From Prostheceraeus crozeri (taxonomy: Eukaryota; Platyhelminthes; Polycladida; Euryleptidae), in assembly GCA_907163375.1 (NCBI GenBank), contig CAJQUW010004589.1:1-64000 (forward strand): a stretch of 64,000 nucleotides of DNA. The letters run 5' to 3'. The translations under genes and the position numbers were made by a program. The notes beneath the pieces were generated by a model, which ran no database searches, was not told the origin of the DNA, and saw only the letters and a program-made list of their open reading frames with translations. Below are positions 21,875 to 34,385 of the stretch, one piece after another; position 1 is the first letter of the stretch; each line of letters opens with the position of its first letter.

Positions 21875-22740
21875 TTGCGCAATAGCTATTAGCGCAACTA
21901 GTGCAAGATTGCTTGTTCATAGCATTCCACAAGTTGAATATCCTAAATACCCGAAGCCATAACAGGGTTGCCAACATTTGATGAGGGCAATGCGTGAGAT
22001 TTTTATATTAGATAAGTATAACGCAACTTGAGATATCCAACTCGAGTCTTCGCATTTTTTTCTATATCTCAAAGAAGTACCTCATAGATATCTAGACTGG
22101 CTTATTTGAGTATGCATTTGAAACTTAAAAGATGACAACATTTTTTATATTACAATGCCTTTTCCACATTATACATGTGAGTACCAACATATTGTTGTTT
22201 CGATAACTTCACAACTTTTCAATCTGTACATCTTCTGTTAAAATTCATCTTTTCCATTGAAATATAACATATATAAAATGTGGTATTAAATCCAAGTTCA
22301 TGTGTTTCGAACATGCACAAAGAATTACCGACGATACTGTAGCACAAAATGCAACGTCATAATAATTAATACTATAAAATTATGTTCCTTAACTGCATAT
22401 GCATGTAAACCATATGTGTCGAGTAGAAAATATGAATTGTAATCAGGAAAAGCAAACTTAATAAGCTATGCATACAATGAAATTATAAATACGCAATTAG
22501 AATGGAAAAAGAATTTATGCAGTAAAAGATATTTGAATTGTTCAACAATTCCTGAATTGATTTAAAGCAGTATTCAAAAATATAAGCAATTACATGCACA
22601 GATGAGGGCGCGCGAAATCTCAGTCGCTTTGTCAGCACATCAAAATCTGTAAATCCTAAATTCATTTCGATTTTTTTGAAGATTAATGAGCAAAGATTGC
22701 ACATATATTACTCAAGTACTTGCTCAACATAGTCGTGGAT

Positions 22741-22799
22741 AATTGCACAATGGACATGCTGGTTGTACTGAGTACAGTCAATATGTCCATTGCGCAATT
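22741..22799. repeat. small hairpin repeat
   Basis: AATTGCACAATGGACAT at 22741 is matched, with one mismatch, by its complement at 22783-22799. A short self-complementary spacer (TTGTACTGAGTACA) lies between them. Possibly the core of a tiny foldback element. Confidence 0.5.
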
Positions 22800-23771
22800 G
22801 TATACAGCAAACACCTAAGCAAGTACAATTCTTATGCAGCTTAGATGAAATAGCAGAAAATTTCAAGAAAACGCTCAATCAGCTACATTGGAACGAACGT
22901 GAATTGATCATTTACCGTTCATTTAGAGACACGTCACTGCTCTTGATAGATGCAACAGCACTAATAGTAAAAATGGATGGTCGAGTTACTTAGTAGAAAT
23001 ATTCACCCATCAGAGCTACCATCAGACATAATCCAGCTAGCAGCATTGCACGTGTAGGTAATTAAAGCGATGATCAAGCATTTCTATAATTTGTAGATGC
23101 CCGTCGAAATCTCACTAAGTTTTGATTTATTCAGCTTGAGATAAGCAATCTATTGCGGTAACAAATTGTGACGCATATAAGGATGATGCAGCAAATGAAG
23201 CAATTATCAGGCTTCCTTCAAATAATCGAAAAATTCTTTGAAACATCGTCTTAGAGTTATGAAACGAAAAATAAAATCCTTAAACGAAATGTCAACTCCT
23301 TATGTTGCAGAATGCAACGGCATATAAGGATAATGGCTGAGTACAGTACATGCATGACACTACTATTACAATAGAAAATTATCAGTGAAATAACTCAAAT
23401 TGCATTTGATACAAAATTTTAGTATGATCACGCAGCACTGCCGTATTGACCTAAACCAACTGCCATGGCAACATGTTCGGTTCTCGCCAATTCGTTGCAA
23501 AACAGATTTAAGTAGTTTTGATTTGTAGTATGTTTTGTATTGTGCCAAAAATTTGCATGTTACATGCATGTTAGAAGTTATCTCGGAATGAACACAGAAA
23601 ATTCTGAACTGCACCCGCTGGCAGAGTCCAGGAAGGTGCCATCATGTTCCTCTGTTTTCTTCTCCAGACTCCAATAGCATAGTAGCTATCTGATCACTAT
23701 GAGTCCAACGAAGTTAAGCAAAAACGGAAATAAAACTTCTATGATTCAAATGTTCTCATTTTTATTTTCAG

Positions 23772-24125
23772 TGATATTGTCCAAAGAAACTTTGTGGATG
23801 CTTACAGGAATATGACAATAAAGCATTTGACTGTTCTCGATTGGACTAATCGCTTCTGCAAAGGAATCAAATATCTAATTCGATTTGATGAAGATGTTTT
23901 GGTCAATGTTTATGGAATTGTGAAACACTTGAAAACCGTGAAATTTGAAGGCTTTTATTGCCATATTTATATGGGCATAAAGCCACAGCGTGCACCTTCT
24001 AGTAAGTGGTATATAACCAAAGAGGAATATAGAGCAGATTCTTATCCACCGTACTGTAATGGGCGAAGAGGATACATAATGCAAGCAAAAATTATTAATG
24101 ACCTCTACTGGTGCTCTGTGTTCAG
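23772..24125 (+). CDS. GT31 galactosyltransferase-like, exon 2
   Basis: Phase-2 acceptor at 23771. The exon completes codon 200 and reads GDIVQRNFVDAYRNMTIKHL, the conserved D(I/V)(I/V)QxxFxDxYxNLTxK segment. YLIRFDEDVLVNVYG follows, where D-E-D (residues 239-241) is the metal/UDP-sugar-binding DxD motif. Family members usually show DDD, and the outer Asp residues are kept here. SKWYITKEEYRADSYPPYC and GRRGYIMQAKIINDLYW match the acceptor-side region. The exon ends TTCAG|GTATGT at 24125 (phase 2). Reading on past the donor adds 39 unrelated residues, which supports the splice. Confidence 0.88.
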
Positions 24126-26335
24126 GTATGTACTTGATACTTTTTCAATGCCTGAACTCCTTAGAATAATTCATGAAATGTATCCTAACACAATGTTTGC
24201 TAACATAGATTTGACACAAATTAAAGACAAAGGCACAAGCTAGGAGGTGCGCCTGTCCTCCAAGCGGGAACCAGGGATGGTGAAATCATGCTTCTACGCA
24301 ATGAAATAATCATTTTTTTTCGTTTTGAACATGACTTTTGTGTGTTTTTCAGTTGCTAAACGTTTTAAAAATTTTTATTACATGAAAACGTCTGAAATAG
24401 ACTCCTGATTAAACATTGATATTTCGTCTTCAACAGACTGTGCATGATAATCGGTACTTTTGATTTCAACAGCTGAATTATAGAAAGAATTCCCTACAAG
24501 ACAAATAGATTAAACTTCAAATCTACTTGCTTTGTTAACAGTCATTTTGAAGCAAGCGAAAACCTTTTGTGATATTTTAATGTCATTTCAGAACAAGGGC
24601 GATTTAGTGCCTCATCCATCATTATATTGATAATGTCTCTCTCTTAAAGAGAACCAGCTATAATTAATTTGTGTAGTTCCTTCGTGTCGGATGTTCATAT
24701 TTCTCACATAAGTGCAAAAACGTAAAACAATATAATTATTCAAGAAGCTGTATTAACGCTTACTGTGATCAGCGAGCGGATTACTTCGTCTCTCAAGGTT
24801 CTTGTTTCAAGATTCTAGCTATGCCATGTTGGTCGGGCATACGCAATCAAGACATATTCTCAAAATACAAGTAACATTTTGAGCAGGCAAAGTGACATTT
24901 TACTTCAATCCCCCCAACTGTCGTTATTTTGGCGCAAAAAATAATTTTTGTAATTCAATTTTCAATAATTTCATTTACAAATACCATGTCAGTTGAGGTT
25001 TTATAATTGTAGAAAAGTGACTGTTCTATGAAAAGTATTTTTGAAACAATTGACAGGGTACATATATCCTAGATAGAAATTCGATTAAAATAAGCAAAAA
25101 CAATAACATCCGAAACAACCCTTTACAATATTATATGATTAGTTAGGGCTATCACTTTCATTTTCTCCAACATTTTCGTATCAATCAATGAGTATCTGGA
25201 AACCAGGCTTGCCGTGGGAATGGGAATTCCCATGGGATGGAAATTCCCATGAGATGGGAATCTTGTTTTAGGTCATGGGAATCCTATGGGAATTAAATGA
25301 AAATTTTGATCACCAAAATAAGATAAATCTAAATCTTATTTGAAAGTATCAATTCTTTTTTGGTTTGCAAAAGTTGTGAGAAAGCGAGAATGCAGGCTGT
25401 AGTTGCACTCATCTTACTGGATGAATAGGCGAAGCCGCTCACGGCTCCACGGAACTAACATTCAGAAGAAAAAAATGCGACCCCTTAAGTGAATATACAT
25501 TCTAGAAGTACTTTACATGTGTAACACGGCTATATGTGTCACTGAAATCACAACCTAGCTTTTCCATAGATATATCGATTTTAAATAATGTACTACTTAC
25601 TACTATTATTAAAAAGTAGTCAATCATAATTTTCTTTGATATTATGAAATATTGACATTTATTAGTTGATTATTGAGCTAATAATGCAAAAAGCATGCTA
25701 ACAATAGAGAAACAATACAATTGTGCGTCAATTCATGGACAATTTCTGAAAAAATTGACTAATCATTTCTATATATAAGATTATCAAGTATTGATGCTAA
25801 ATTCTATACTCACATCATTCTTACTACTTTCATATTGATTTATTAATTTGAATAAGCTGCATCAGACATATGCCATTTTTTAATTTTGGTAATGACTTAC
25901 ACTTAACTTGTTTTATGAAAATTTAGTATAACATTATCGATAGGCCTACCAGCGATTCAAACGTTATTGATCTATAATGCTACGATTGTATGTATGATGT
26001 ACACTCAATTATTTGATTCTTTTATCTTTATTAAGCTTCAATGTAAATATTTTGTAATTGATAAGATGCCAAATAGTAGCTTAACTATCATTAATACTTT
26101 TAAATGAATATGTACCTTATAGCTAGGTACCGGTACCTACTATCTATCTTGAATTCTTTTGTTTTATACTGTACATCTGAAATTATGATGATGAATTTAT
26201 TCTTTTAAATGACGTCCATTATACCTGATCACCGTATCAAGAAGATTCCTATCGTCCTTTGAATGCTTTGGATCCACTTTTCCTGATGACTCCCATAGAC
26301 ATAAGAAGTCTCGATGCACTGATTCTGATGCCTGT

Positions 26336-27010
26336 TCATAAAAAATATCCCAAGGGCAATTTATGATATTTGCAAAACTTCACAACATGATTGAAAACTA
26401 CATGAGCTGCAGTTGTTACACTGATTTTCAGACGCATGTATGAGTTTTCAAAATCTCGAATTCTGTCCTCGAAATTGCCATAGAGAGTTAAAGAGCCGAA
26501 ACATGAAATGTAAACTTCGTTGAACTTCTTCAGGCAAAATACAAACGGTATTGCGTCATACTCTTCACCGTGTTCCAGAAGTGACAGCAACAAGTCCAAT
26601 TGATTCAAGAGACGTCGACACATGTTGCCATTAAACTCGCCCGAATGCAGTTGTGGGCGTGTGATTCCCACTATTTCATAGAACTCCATAGAAATGGAAT
26701 TCGACTTAGAGGAGAATTTTTCCAACTCACTGAACAATTTGTTTGTCAAACAAAGTAGAAGATGTAGCTCTGGGGAAGGTACGTGATTAATAAAAATGTC
26801 AGAATTATTGCCGTTGATTAGAGGCTCGTGAACACAGTTCTTGAAATCTTTGGCTGCAACCCTTCTTGAAATTTCACGCAGAGAGTTAAAGCAAATAGCA
26901 GCTTCTCGAACTGAACCCAAAGAGCGTACAGGGTGTCTTTTAGAAGATCGGCTGGAGAATTCGGACTTAGGACATTCACACCACAGGCAGGGATCAGATG
27001 AACCGTGTGC
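26336..27010 (-). CDS. unrecognised transposon-associated protein, antisense in hAT
   Basis: A - strand frame of 194 codons (26336-26920) reads SPELHLLLCLTNKLFSELEK, then HSGEFNGNMCRRLLNQLDLL, FVFCLKKFNEVYISCFGSL and SVTTAAHVVFNHVVKFCKYH. Upstream, in a shifted frame, DPCLWCECPKSE (26960-27010) adds a CxxCxC-like motif that continues into SVREAAICFNS. From memory the pattern resembles a protein family found beside transposons in many invertebrate genomes. I cannot name a domain or function. The hydrophobic/His-rich helices could be a divergent nuclease or partner protein. At least one frame change is needed to join the N-terminal part. Confidence 0.45.
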   Translation of the reverse strand, partial: AHGSSDPCLWCECPKSEFSSRSSKRHPVRSLGSVREAAICFNSLREISRRVAAKDFKNCVHEPLINGNNSDIFINHVPSPELHLLLCLTNKLFSELEKFSSKSNSISMEFYEIVGITRPQLHSGEFNGNMCRRLLNQLDLLLSLLEHGEEYDAIPFVFCLKKFNEVYISCFGSLTLYGNFEDRIRDFENSYMRLKISVTTAAHVVFNHVVKFCKYHKLPLGYFL

Positions 27011-27547
27011 CTGTATTCCGGCTCATGAATGACGCACAGATTGAAGTGAAAATACAACATTTATACATGTACATTGTACAGGTGTGTCTACAGTAAGCAG
27101 GCTGTCCTTGTCCGAAAAAAGCATGATTCTGTCAGGGTGACGAAACACGGATCGGTAACCATCATCATAACAATTCTTTTCTTGGCTTATCAATTTTATA
27201 AGAAGACTAATATCCGTCTTGAATGAGAGAGATAGAGAGAGAACCTGGATTATTTAATTATCTGTTGAGGCTGTCTGTCAATTCGTATCGTCAACCGACG
27301 GGAGCAGAATCAGTATCCATGTAAGTGACCGACCGATTCTCTCGCCCCGTGCGCTGCATGATCAATTTCACTTACGCAACTTTTGACAATTCAAGTGAGG
27401 GAATGTGAGCTCGCAAAACATTCTTTTCCCCTGATTGACGCTTGGTGATGATTCATTAGGCTGCAGACCGAAGAGGAACCGAGCTATATGATGTAATTAT
27501 AATCGTCTGCAACTTCAGTTCCCACTCTGAGGCAGGTCGTTGCTGCA

Positions 27548-29387
27548 ATGTCTTCGAACAAGTTCTTCGAAGTAGACAAAAAAACTCTGCAGCAGCACAT
27601 TTCTGCTGCTCGTGTATCTTTTGTTCCGCCACCGAAGTCACTAACCAGTGGTAGTGCCAATCTTGATTCGAGGATAAAGGCCGTGCAAGTGGACATATCA
27701 CCGGTTGCCGAGAGCTCAGGAGACGACAAGAAACCATTGTTGGCCCCTTTCCTTTATTGTGATGCCTGTAAGAAATTGTTTCTTTGGTTTAAAAAGACAA
27801 GAGGACAGTGGGTCAACCAGAGTGGGGTCAGTGCAATAAAGCGCCATCTCCAGAAAAACTGCGCACCGGCAACGTCGACGTCCAATCAACTCACCATTCA
27901 CCGAAGTTTTCAGTGTGCTCCATCAACAAGCAAGCCTCCTCTTCCGAAAGAAGCAAAAGAACAATGGCAGCAGCATGTAGTGAAGCTTGCTTGTGCCCAT
28001 CCGACTGTGTCCATCAACGCCATGGCTCAAATTGCATCTTCTTGCGCAAACTTCGCTTCTTCGGTAACGCACAGAAATAACAAGATCAATGACTATTCCA
28101 TCGGACGAACTTACATTTCATCGGGGTTAATGACTGAGGGAGAGCAATCCCATGCGAAGTTGCAACATCATTTTAGAAACAGTCTCAACGATCCGGATGC
28201 TGGTGTATCATGCATGATTGATTTTTGGTCTGGAAGACATGAACATCGACTTCCTTATTTTGCTATTGTTGCTTGTGGACTCGATAAAGATTGGCGTTGG
28301 TTCAGTTATCCACTTCAGATTTGTGATTTGGATGATGTACCACACGACGCTTCGTTCACTTTCAAAATTCTCGAAGAATGCATTAAGTCACCGGATGATG
28401 AAAAACAGGGTGAGCTCTCTCAACCCATCTTTGTAGTTAGTGACAACGAACCGAAAATGGTCGCAGCGTTCGACGGCCGCTATCCAACGACGCTGAACTT
28501 GGGTGGTAAAATTGGTTGTACCGAACATGCCTTGTCGACTTGTGTCAAAGACGTTTTCGAAAAGTCTCCACCAGAATTACTAAGTGACATGCTGTCTAAT
28601 CTGACTTCTGTGGAATATTTCTATAATGTACGCGACCAAAATGCGAAGCGACTGAAGCGTGCTATTCCTGATAAAAGCACGACTCGCCCATGGCGCTTTC
28701 AACATTCTCGACTTCGATCTGCGGTGGACAACTACACTGTATTTCTGTCAGAAGAAGACTGTCATGTATCTGACAATTTGCCACCTTTACCTTCACTGAA
28801 ATCTCTGTTGGATATTATGGAAGCCGTCAAGTGCTTCTTTGACAGAGTTGAGGTTGATGAGCCAACTTCTCATCTATCTTACCTGAACTATCTTACTTTG
28901 GATATTCACTTGTTCCAAATGCAGATTAGTGAAGAAGTGCCTGCCATCGCTCGGGAGACTTGCTGCCTTCTACGAAACCAGATGAGAAAGCAGCTGTGGC
29001 CATATTGTGGTTCATCATTTGCAAAAGCGGATTGTTATTTGTCAGGCATTGATGTCTGCAATACGGCTTTGTACATGGTGAAAACTCTTAGATATTCCAG
29101 CAAAAAAGACCCGAGAATTTCAGGTGTTCATGAATGAATGGGAGCAGGAGATGCAAGGATTCAAATCGAGTGTTGTGAGCTATTTTAATCAGTTGCTTGA
29201 TTCAATGCATATATCTGATATCCCCACGGACAAAGTCAGTGATAACCAGGAACGTGAGCCGTCGACATCCAGCGATCCGTTTGAGACATTGTTTGCTCCA
29301 CGCCCAAAGCGCATGAAGACTTCGCTTCATGAACAACTTGAAACAGAAATGTTGCATGGTAGCGTTTTGCGTTTGTTAATCCATTGA
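27548..29387 (+). pseudogene. hAT transposase, one frameshift, C-terminus lost
   Basis: The ATG at 27548 opens a 529-codon frame. Residues 71-105 form a BED-type zinc finger (Cys71-x2-Cys74, His100-x4-Cys105) for DNA binding. SCMIDFWSGRHEHR (Asp225, first catalytic Asp), FVVSDNEPKMVAAF (Asp299, second) and IGCTEHALSTCVKDVF (Cys324, His327) are the hAT RNase H-fold hallmarks, followed by the long helical insertion. The frame stops at 29137, and the protein continues in another frame from an A-run near 29103 (FMNEWEQEMQGFKSSVVSYF) to 29387. The C-terminal dimerisation domain with the last catalytic Glu is not found. A minisatellite takes its place. Probably inactive. Confidence 0.85.
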
Positions 29388-29760
29388 TATTTTACTTCAG
29401 TATCTGCTATTCTCATGATTGTTTTTATACCCGCATTTTGTTTGTTAATCCATTGATATTTTCTTGAGTATTTGCTTTTGCCTTGATGGTTTTCAAAGTG
29501 ACGCTTGTTAATCCATCGATGGTCTTCATTCGGCATCACGCGGGTCTCAAAGTAACGGTTGCTAGTCCATTGATAATTTATTGAAGATCTGCTATTCTTA
29601 GATTGTAGTACTGTCATTCGTAGGCCTTTATACATAATAGGGCCTACATTGGAGTGTTTTTATGATATGTAGCCTTCCTTCATCAATCCATTGATATTTT
29701 TTGATGTTTGATGCCTTTTTAGCAGCAACGTTTGTCAATCCTTGGACAAATTTTCAATGA
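29363..29760 (+). repeat. degenerate minisatellite, about 65 bp units
   Basis: Recurring (T)TTGTTAATCCATTGATATTTT followed by ATCTGCTATTCT-like text occurs at about 29363, 29438, 29505, 29565, 29680 and 29730. Units are 60-75 bp and diverged. It begins exactly where the hAT transposase loses its reading frame, so it replaced or overwrote the C-terminal coding part. Confidence 0.65.
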
Positions 29761-31769
29761 ACGTTTGTTTCTCGAATATAAATTTGTCTTTTTGCATTTG
29801 TGGCTTTATCATCAAAGTTAGATAGAATTGGAATTACACCGTACCTAAATACATGGGATGCGAGCGAGCGTATTATCACATATTCATAAATCAGTAGTTG
29901 TTTTCTGTTGATAAGTCATAGAAATATGCGTAGGCGAAGTATTGACTTCATTGCTTGTATACAGGCACTGTACTTGTATTGTAAACTTAAATATGATATT
30001 GCGATGAGCTAGAAGTTTGCCATGTTCATCACAAGTACGGAACCGCATGAAGTGAATCAGAGTGAATAGACATGCGAATATGTGTATGTATGGGCCTATA
30101 TGTAATCGAAGACTATTTCGATGAAGTCGTCTTTATTGATTGACTAATCCCTGAAACAAAATGATAGATATTTTTGATAATTAGTAAAAACTTGCAATTT
30201 TTGGAAATTACAAAATAAGATAGATTGATATGCCAATACTTTTTCATCCAAAAGCTAGGTCAACTAAAAGCGCTTAATCTCATCATTCAATCAGTTCAAT
30301 TCAATCATCATCAATTCAATCATCAGTTCAATTACGAAAATCCGTTAATCGACTTGTAGTCCGAAAGAAGAGAACCATAAACCGTATATAGGAAGAGTAA
30401 TGAGCCATGGGAATTCTGATAGGAAATACTGAAAAATCTCGTGGGAATGGGATGGGAATGGGAATTCAAAATCAATTCCCACGGCAAGCCTGCTGGAAAC
30501 TGTTTCCCTAATATTCTATTTACCCAAATATTTTGACATGTAGAATTTATTATAGCTTTATTCTTAGATTCTTGAGAAGAACATCTACGGTGAACGAATG
30601 TCTCCACACCTGTGGCGTTAGTCAGGGTCGGTGTAACAAATGCATACATTTCAAGGAATTATTAGAATGCTACTGTGTTCATCCTCTCTCTGCGCAGCGG
30701 ATCCGAATATTCACATAGCTTTAACATACAGTTGCCTCCGCTTAATACGGATGATTCATCCGATTGGAAGGTTAGAATTCGCACTTCAGTAAAAACACAG
30801 TACTTTTCTTTGCAGATCAAAAGATAAAGTTAGTGTAAACACGAAAGATGTTGAGCACAAACTAGAGAATTTGCACAAAGAATTTACCCCGTCAATAAGG
30901 ATTCCAAAAACTTTAGCTTTGCACTAAAAAATTCTATTTGAAGGTGTTGATTACTCATCAAGATGAGCTGAAAGTCTTGTACGAAGGTTATGGTGTGTTT
31001 TTAGGAGATTTACCTCAAGGATGTAGAAAAGTCCAATAATCATTGCCCATGTCGAAGCGGACTGACTAGATTGTTGTTTCTGCACAATTCCAAGAATTCC
31101 TTGACTTCACATAAGCCTTCTTCTAAGAAAGTAATCACGCATGATTTCCTGTCATTTGCCAAAGCACCGTTTGCTGAACCAGCTTCTTCCTATGATTGCA
31201 TGATTGCACGTTGCCTTTCCTTCTCCGTTTTCTGTAGTGAGAATCAACCAAGAGCATAATATCTAAAAAAATCAACTTTACGTGTAAAAATGAAAATTAG
31301 TGAGGAACAATCCTTTAACCTGACTTCTACTGAATGAAAAGATTTTAACTTGGCTGCTTTATTTCAGGGAATCATGGATCATATGTTCTCAAAGTTTTCA
31401 AACTTGTCTGAAACAACCCTCTTTTTTTCTACGAGGTGGGGCGCCCTTTACTACGCCCTGGCGAATTTTTTAAATATCCTTTAAACCTAACAAGCTATGG
31501 CCACCAGATTTCTAACGGCTTGCTTTCTACGCATTGACGGAAGGAAAAAAAATCGTCAGATATATTTCAAAATTTGAATACTCGGAATATTTTGTCTGAT
31601 TTCGATATTATATTCACTTCAAATTGCGGCATTAATTTTGGATAAAATAAGTTTTAAATTACATAAAGGATTTTTTCCTATCAATGTAAAGATATTCACA
31701 AATTTAAAGTTATAGAATTTGAAATTATCTGCTTATTTTGCATGCATGTTTGAAATTCAAAATTCAAAT

Positions 31770-32040
31770 TCAAGCCTCAGTGTCTCGATAAAAGTTCGCT
31801 GAATTGTGTTGTTTCTTCATCTACTGAAGCTATATACTAAGCTGTGCGATTCTAGAGCTATTTGAATTGAGCTAAAAGTTTGAATTATTTGACCTTTGAC
31901 CTAATCTAATACAATGATGTAATCTCATAATGATTAATAATCATCATTTTGCTAACCACCTTCACCAGATCATTCGATTTGTGTATGGCTTATTAGTCTT
32001 TATTGTCATTTTCCATTTCATATAGTGATCTAATGGAAAT
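31770..32040. repeat. dispersed repeat shared with 13490-13622
   Basis: Same-orientation similarity to 13490-13622 (blocks CAGTGTCTCGAT, TTCTTCATCTACTGAAG, GTCATTTTCCATTTCA). This copy is longer, with an extra middle segment. Non-coding, family unknown. Confidence 0.55.
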
Positions 32041-32819
32041 TTGTTAAAAAAATGGCGATTTTTCACTTTTGATCTTCACCTCAGTCCAGAGATGACCTTA
32101 AAAATAGTAATAATGCTGTTTTCCTGAGTCACCTTTTCAATGCCTTTTCAATTGTTATGTGGTTTGGCAAGATTGGTATTTTAGTTCGGGAGATCAGCAA
32201 GTGGCGAAATTCGCTCCCCAGTGGCACGAGGGTTGAAATCAAGCATTTACCACAAACATACACGTAACTGATGGTGCTTTCTATTGAAGTTTCATTCAAT
32301 TTGAATAAGTTCTTTATGAATTAGAGGTGGTAGTAAGAAGTGTTAACTACGTTTGCATATTTGAATGCATGCATTTTCTCACGATTATGTGTTTCCACAC
32401 TTGTGCATGCATCTGAGCCCTGTTTAGTACATCGGTACTCGGGAGTCATTGGAAATTTTTTCACACGATTAGCCAATACCATATCCTTTTCATTTATCAA
32501 TGAATTGTTGTATGAATGATTTTCGTGGATAAGTGTCATTTCAGAAATAGTCGCAAACATCAAGTTGAAGAGAAAACGTTCACCTCACTCAGGTTCCAGC
32601 GGAGATAAAGTTGGGAATATCATTTTTTTTCTTTTGAGATGTCAAAACATAAATACCGTATTTTCTCGAACATAACCAGTCCTTAAATAGAACTCGCACA
32701 CGAATGGAAGGAGCGATCATATAATCCGCCCTAAGGAAGTTATCCGAGTTGTATTTAAAAAAACAAACATTGCAATTGGAGTGTGACTGAGTTCGATGTT
32801 TCGATAAATTGTCTAACAA

Positions 32820-33274
32820 CACTAGGTGACATGCCACGCTCAATGACGCGTAATTCACGCGTAAACTACGCGCAATTACGCATGTACCTAAACATCCGTG
32901 GCTATGCGTGACATTGCTGCAACATCTGTCGGCAGTCCTGTTATATAGACTTTGCGTCTCATGTGTCTGCATGTATCAGAGTCTAAACAATGTGACAGGA
33001 CCTCAATTTCATGCTCAGGGAAGACAGAACATGCTTAGCGGTTCATCCGTGGTTCAAACGGCAACCCATACAACTGTAGACGACGCGCAAACTATAAACG
33101 CTTGCCGATGCGTATTCATAGACATTCCCCATGTTTTAACAGCAACAGATCAAGTGATTTCTGACTCTTAGTGCAGCGCGTATATACGCGCGTAGAAGAA
33201 AAGGATGTCTTAAACCATGGATGTTTGGGGTGCTCCATAATTACGCTGAATTACGCGTGGCATGTCACCTAGTG
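32820..33274. mobile_element. CACTA/EnSpm-type MITE
   Basis: 20 bp inverted termini CACTAGGTGACATGCCACGC at 32820 and its complement ending at 33274 begin with CACTA. They are flanked by the dinucleotide AA on both sides (32818-32819, 33275-33276), the 2 bp duplication expected for animal CACTA elements. The 455 bp body has subterminal ACGCGTAATTC-type motifs. The 87-codon frame inside (32908-33171) shows no transposase motif, so the element is non-autonomous. Confidence 0.75.
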
Positions 33275-33998
33275 AATGACAGCCAATCGCTATTCGACAG
33301 CTAGCCTACACGTATCATTTACACAAGGTTTTGATTTCTAAGTAATCAACATAACTTGGATCATTGCCCCGTTGTTCCGTTCCTTTCAAAAATCATGGAA
33401 CATGAATGCTTTTTTAAGAAATCTGTATTAATTGACCTCTTAAACATGTATTTCATGTACATTTCTTATCAAATCTATAGAATCGATAATCATCACTCAG
33501 CAAGCACTGAAAGAGATCGACATACATCGATCTCAAAAGCAAGGAGGTCAATAATATGTTGTCACTCAACAAAGCCTATTCAAGCATTAATATTGCGTCT
33601 CGAGTTCACCGTGACATCACAATGATTAGCCTCCTCCTACGGGGTACATGTAGATTTCTTCGCTTTCGCTTTCCACTTCATCATGAAAGTACAAAAAGTA
33701 TTTATTCAATCAGTAAAAAATCGAGAGTGCAATCCCAAGCTCAAACATCTATTCTGATAGTCAGCCCTTTAATAAAACTCGAACGAAAAATATAAATTGC
33801 AAAAAATCACGCAACCTACAGGATAAATTGAAGACATTAACTGATAGTTCGCTGCAATCAGATAAATTCATTCATGGTAACATGACATTAGACAGACAAT
33901 TATCAATACGGTATGTGAAAACTAATGAGGCAGATTAAGTTACCAAAGAAATTGAATTGAATATCTTTAATAATTATGAAACACCGTTGTATTCAGCA

Positions 33999-34251
33999 CT
34001 ACGATTTACCTTTGATTTTTAGAGCTTCAACAATACGTATCTCGTAATCTGTCACCTTTTTATACTGTTTTAAACTGTTGTTCAATTTCTGAGGTACATC
34101 TATTGCAGCAATGCAAAAGTTCATTAATTGCTGTCGGATGCTTTTTATGTTCATCAATTCGCTGTTGAAGTCGGCATTTAGTTTTGCCAATGTTTTGGAT
34201 ACTTGTATCGGCCAGGCATGAAAATTCATAAACAACACACGACTTCATCAA
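33999..34251 (-). pseudogene. PLE-3 GIY-YIG endonuclease remnant
   Basis: - strand frames give CVVYEFSCLADTSIQNIGKT, then RLQQRIDEHKKHPTAI, the GIY-YIG core with its Arg/Glu helix. In another frame a C-terminal block, VTDYEIRIVEALKIKGKS, follows. This is a PLE-type endonuclease fossil. It is a different lineage from PLE-1 and PLE-2, since the motif after the GIY-YIG core differs. Confidence 0.65.
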
Positions 34252-34385
34252 CGGAATTGACTTATTTTAAAGTGAGAAATACGATTCTACTTTACTTCTG
34301 TGAGTGATATTTTTTATATATGCTTTTCAAATTCTGTTTTAATTTACAGATGCTACTCCCATGTAGCCTACGGTATGACAGTGTA

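Larger units (their letters stand above)
17573..23771 (+). other. GT31 intron 1 (about 6.2 kb)
   Basis: GT-AG intron: donor GTAAGT at 17573, acceptor TTTATTTTCAG ending at 23771. It contains a short foldback (18925-19031), a piggyBac relic (19467-20040), a CATGAG-rich MITE (21140-21874) and a small hairpin (22741-22799). The rest (17573-18900, 20040-21130, 21880-22730, 22800-23760) is AT-rich with no genes that I recognise. 20226-20330 holds two copies of TAATGCCGCTTC as a possible small repeat. Confidence 0.8.
25204..30492 (+). mobile_element. hAT transposon (5.3 kb) with 8 bp target duplication
   Basis: Terminal inverted repeats CAGGCTTGCCGTGGGAAT at 25204 and its complement ending at 30492 are flanked by an identical 8 bp duplication, CTGGAAAC (25196-25203 and 30493-30500). 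This is the hallmark of hAT insertion. Subterminal zones repeat TGGGAATTCCCAT palindromes. Inside are a + strand hAT transposase (27548-29387), a minisatellite after it, and an unrelated gene on the - strand (26336-27010). It sits in GT31 intron 2. The intact target duplication points to an insertion that is not very old. Confidence 0.9.

Noticed and set aside
24126-24243. C-terminal extension of GT31 exon 2 as the true protein end
   Set aside because: A good donor lies at 24126, the extension has no family similarity, and exon 3 at 43663 supplies the missing conserved C-terminus in phase.
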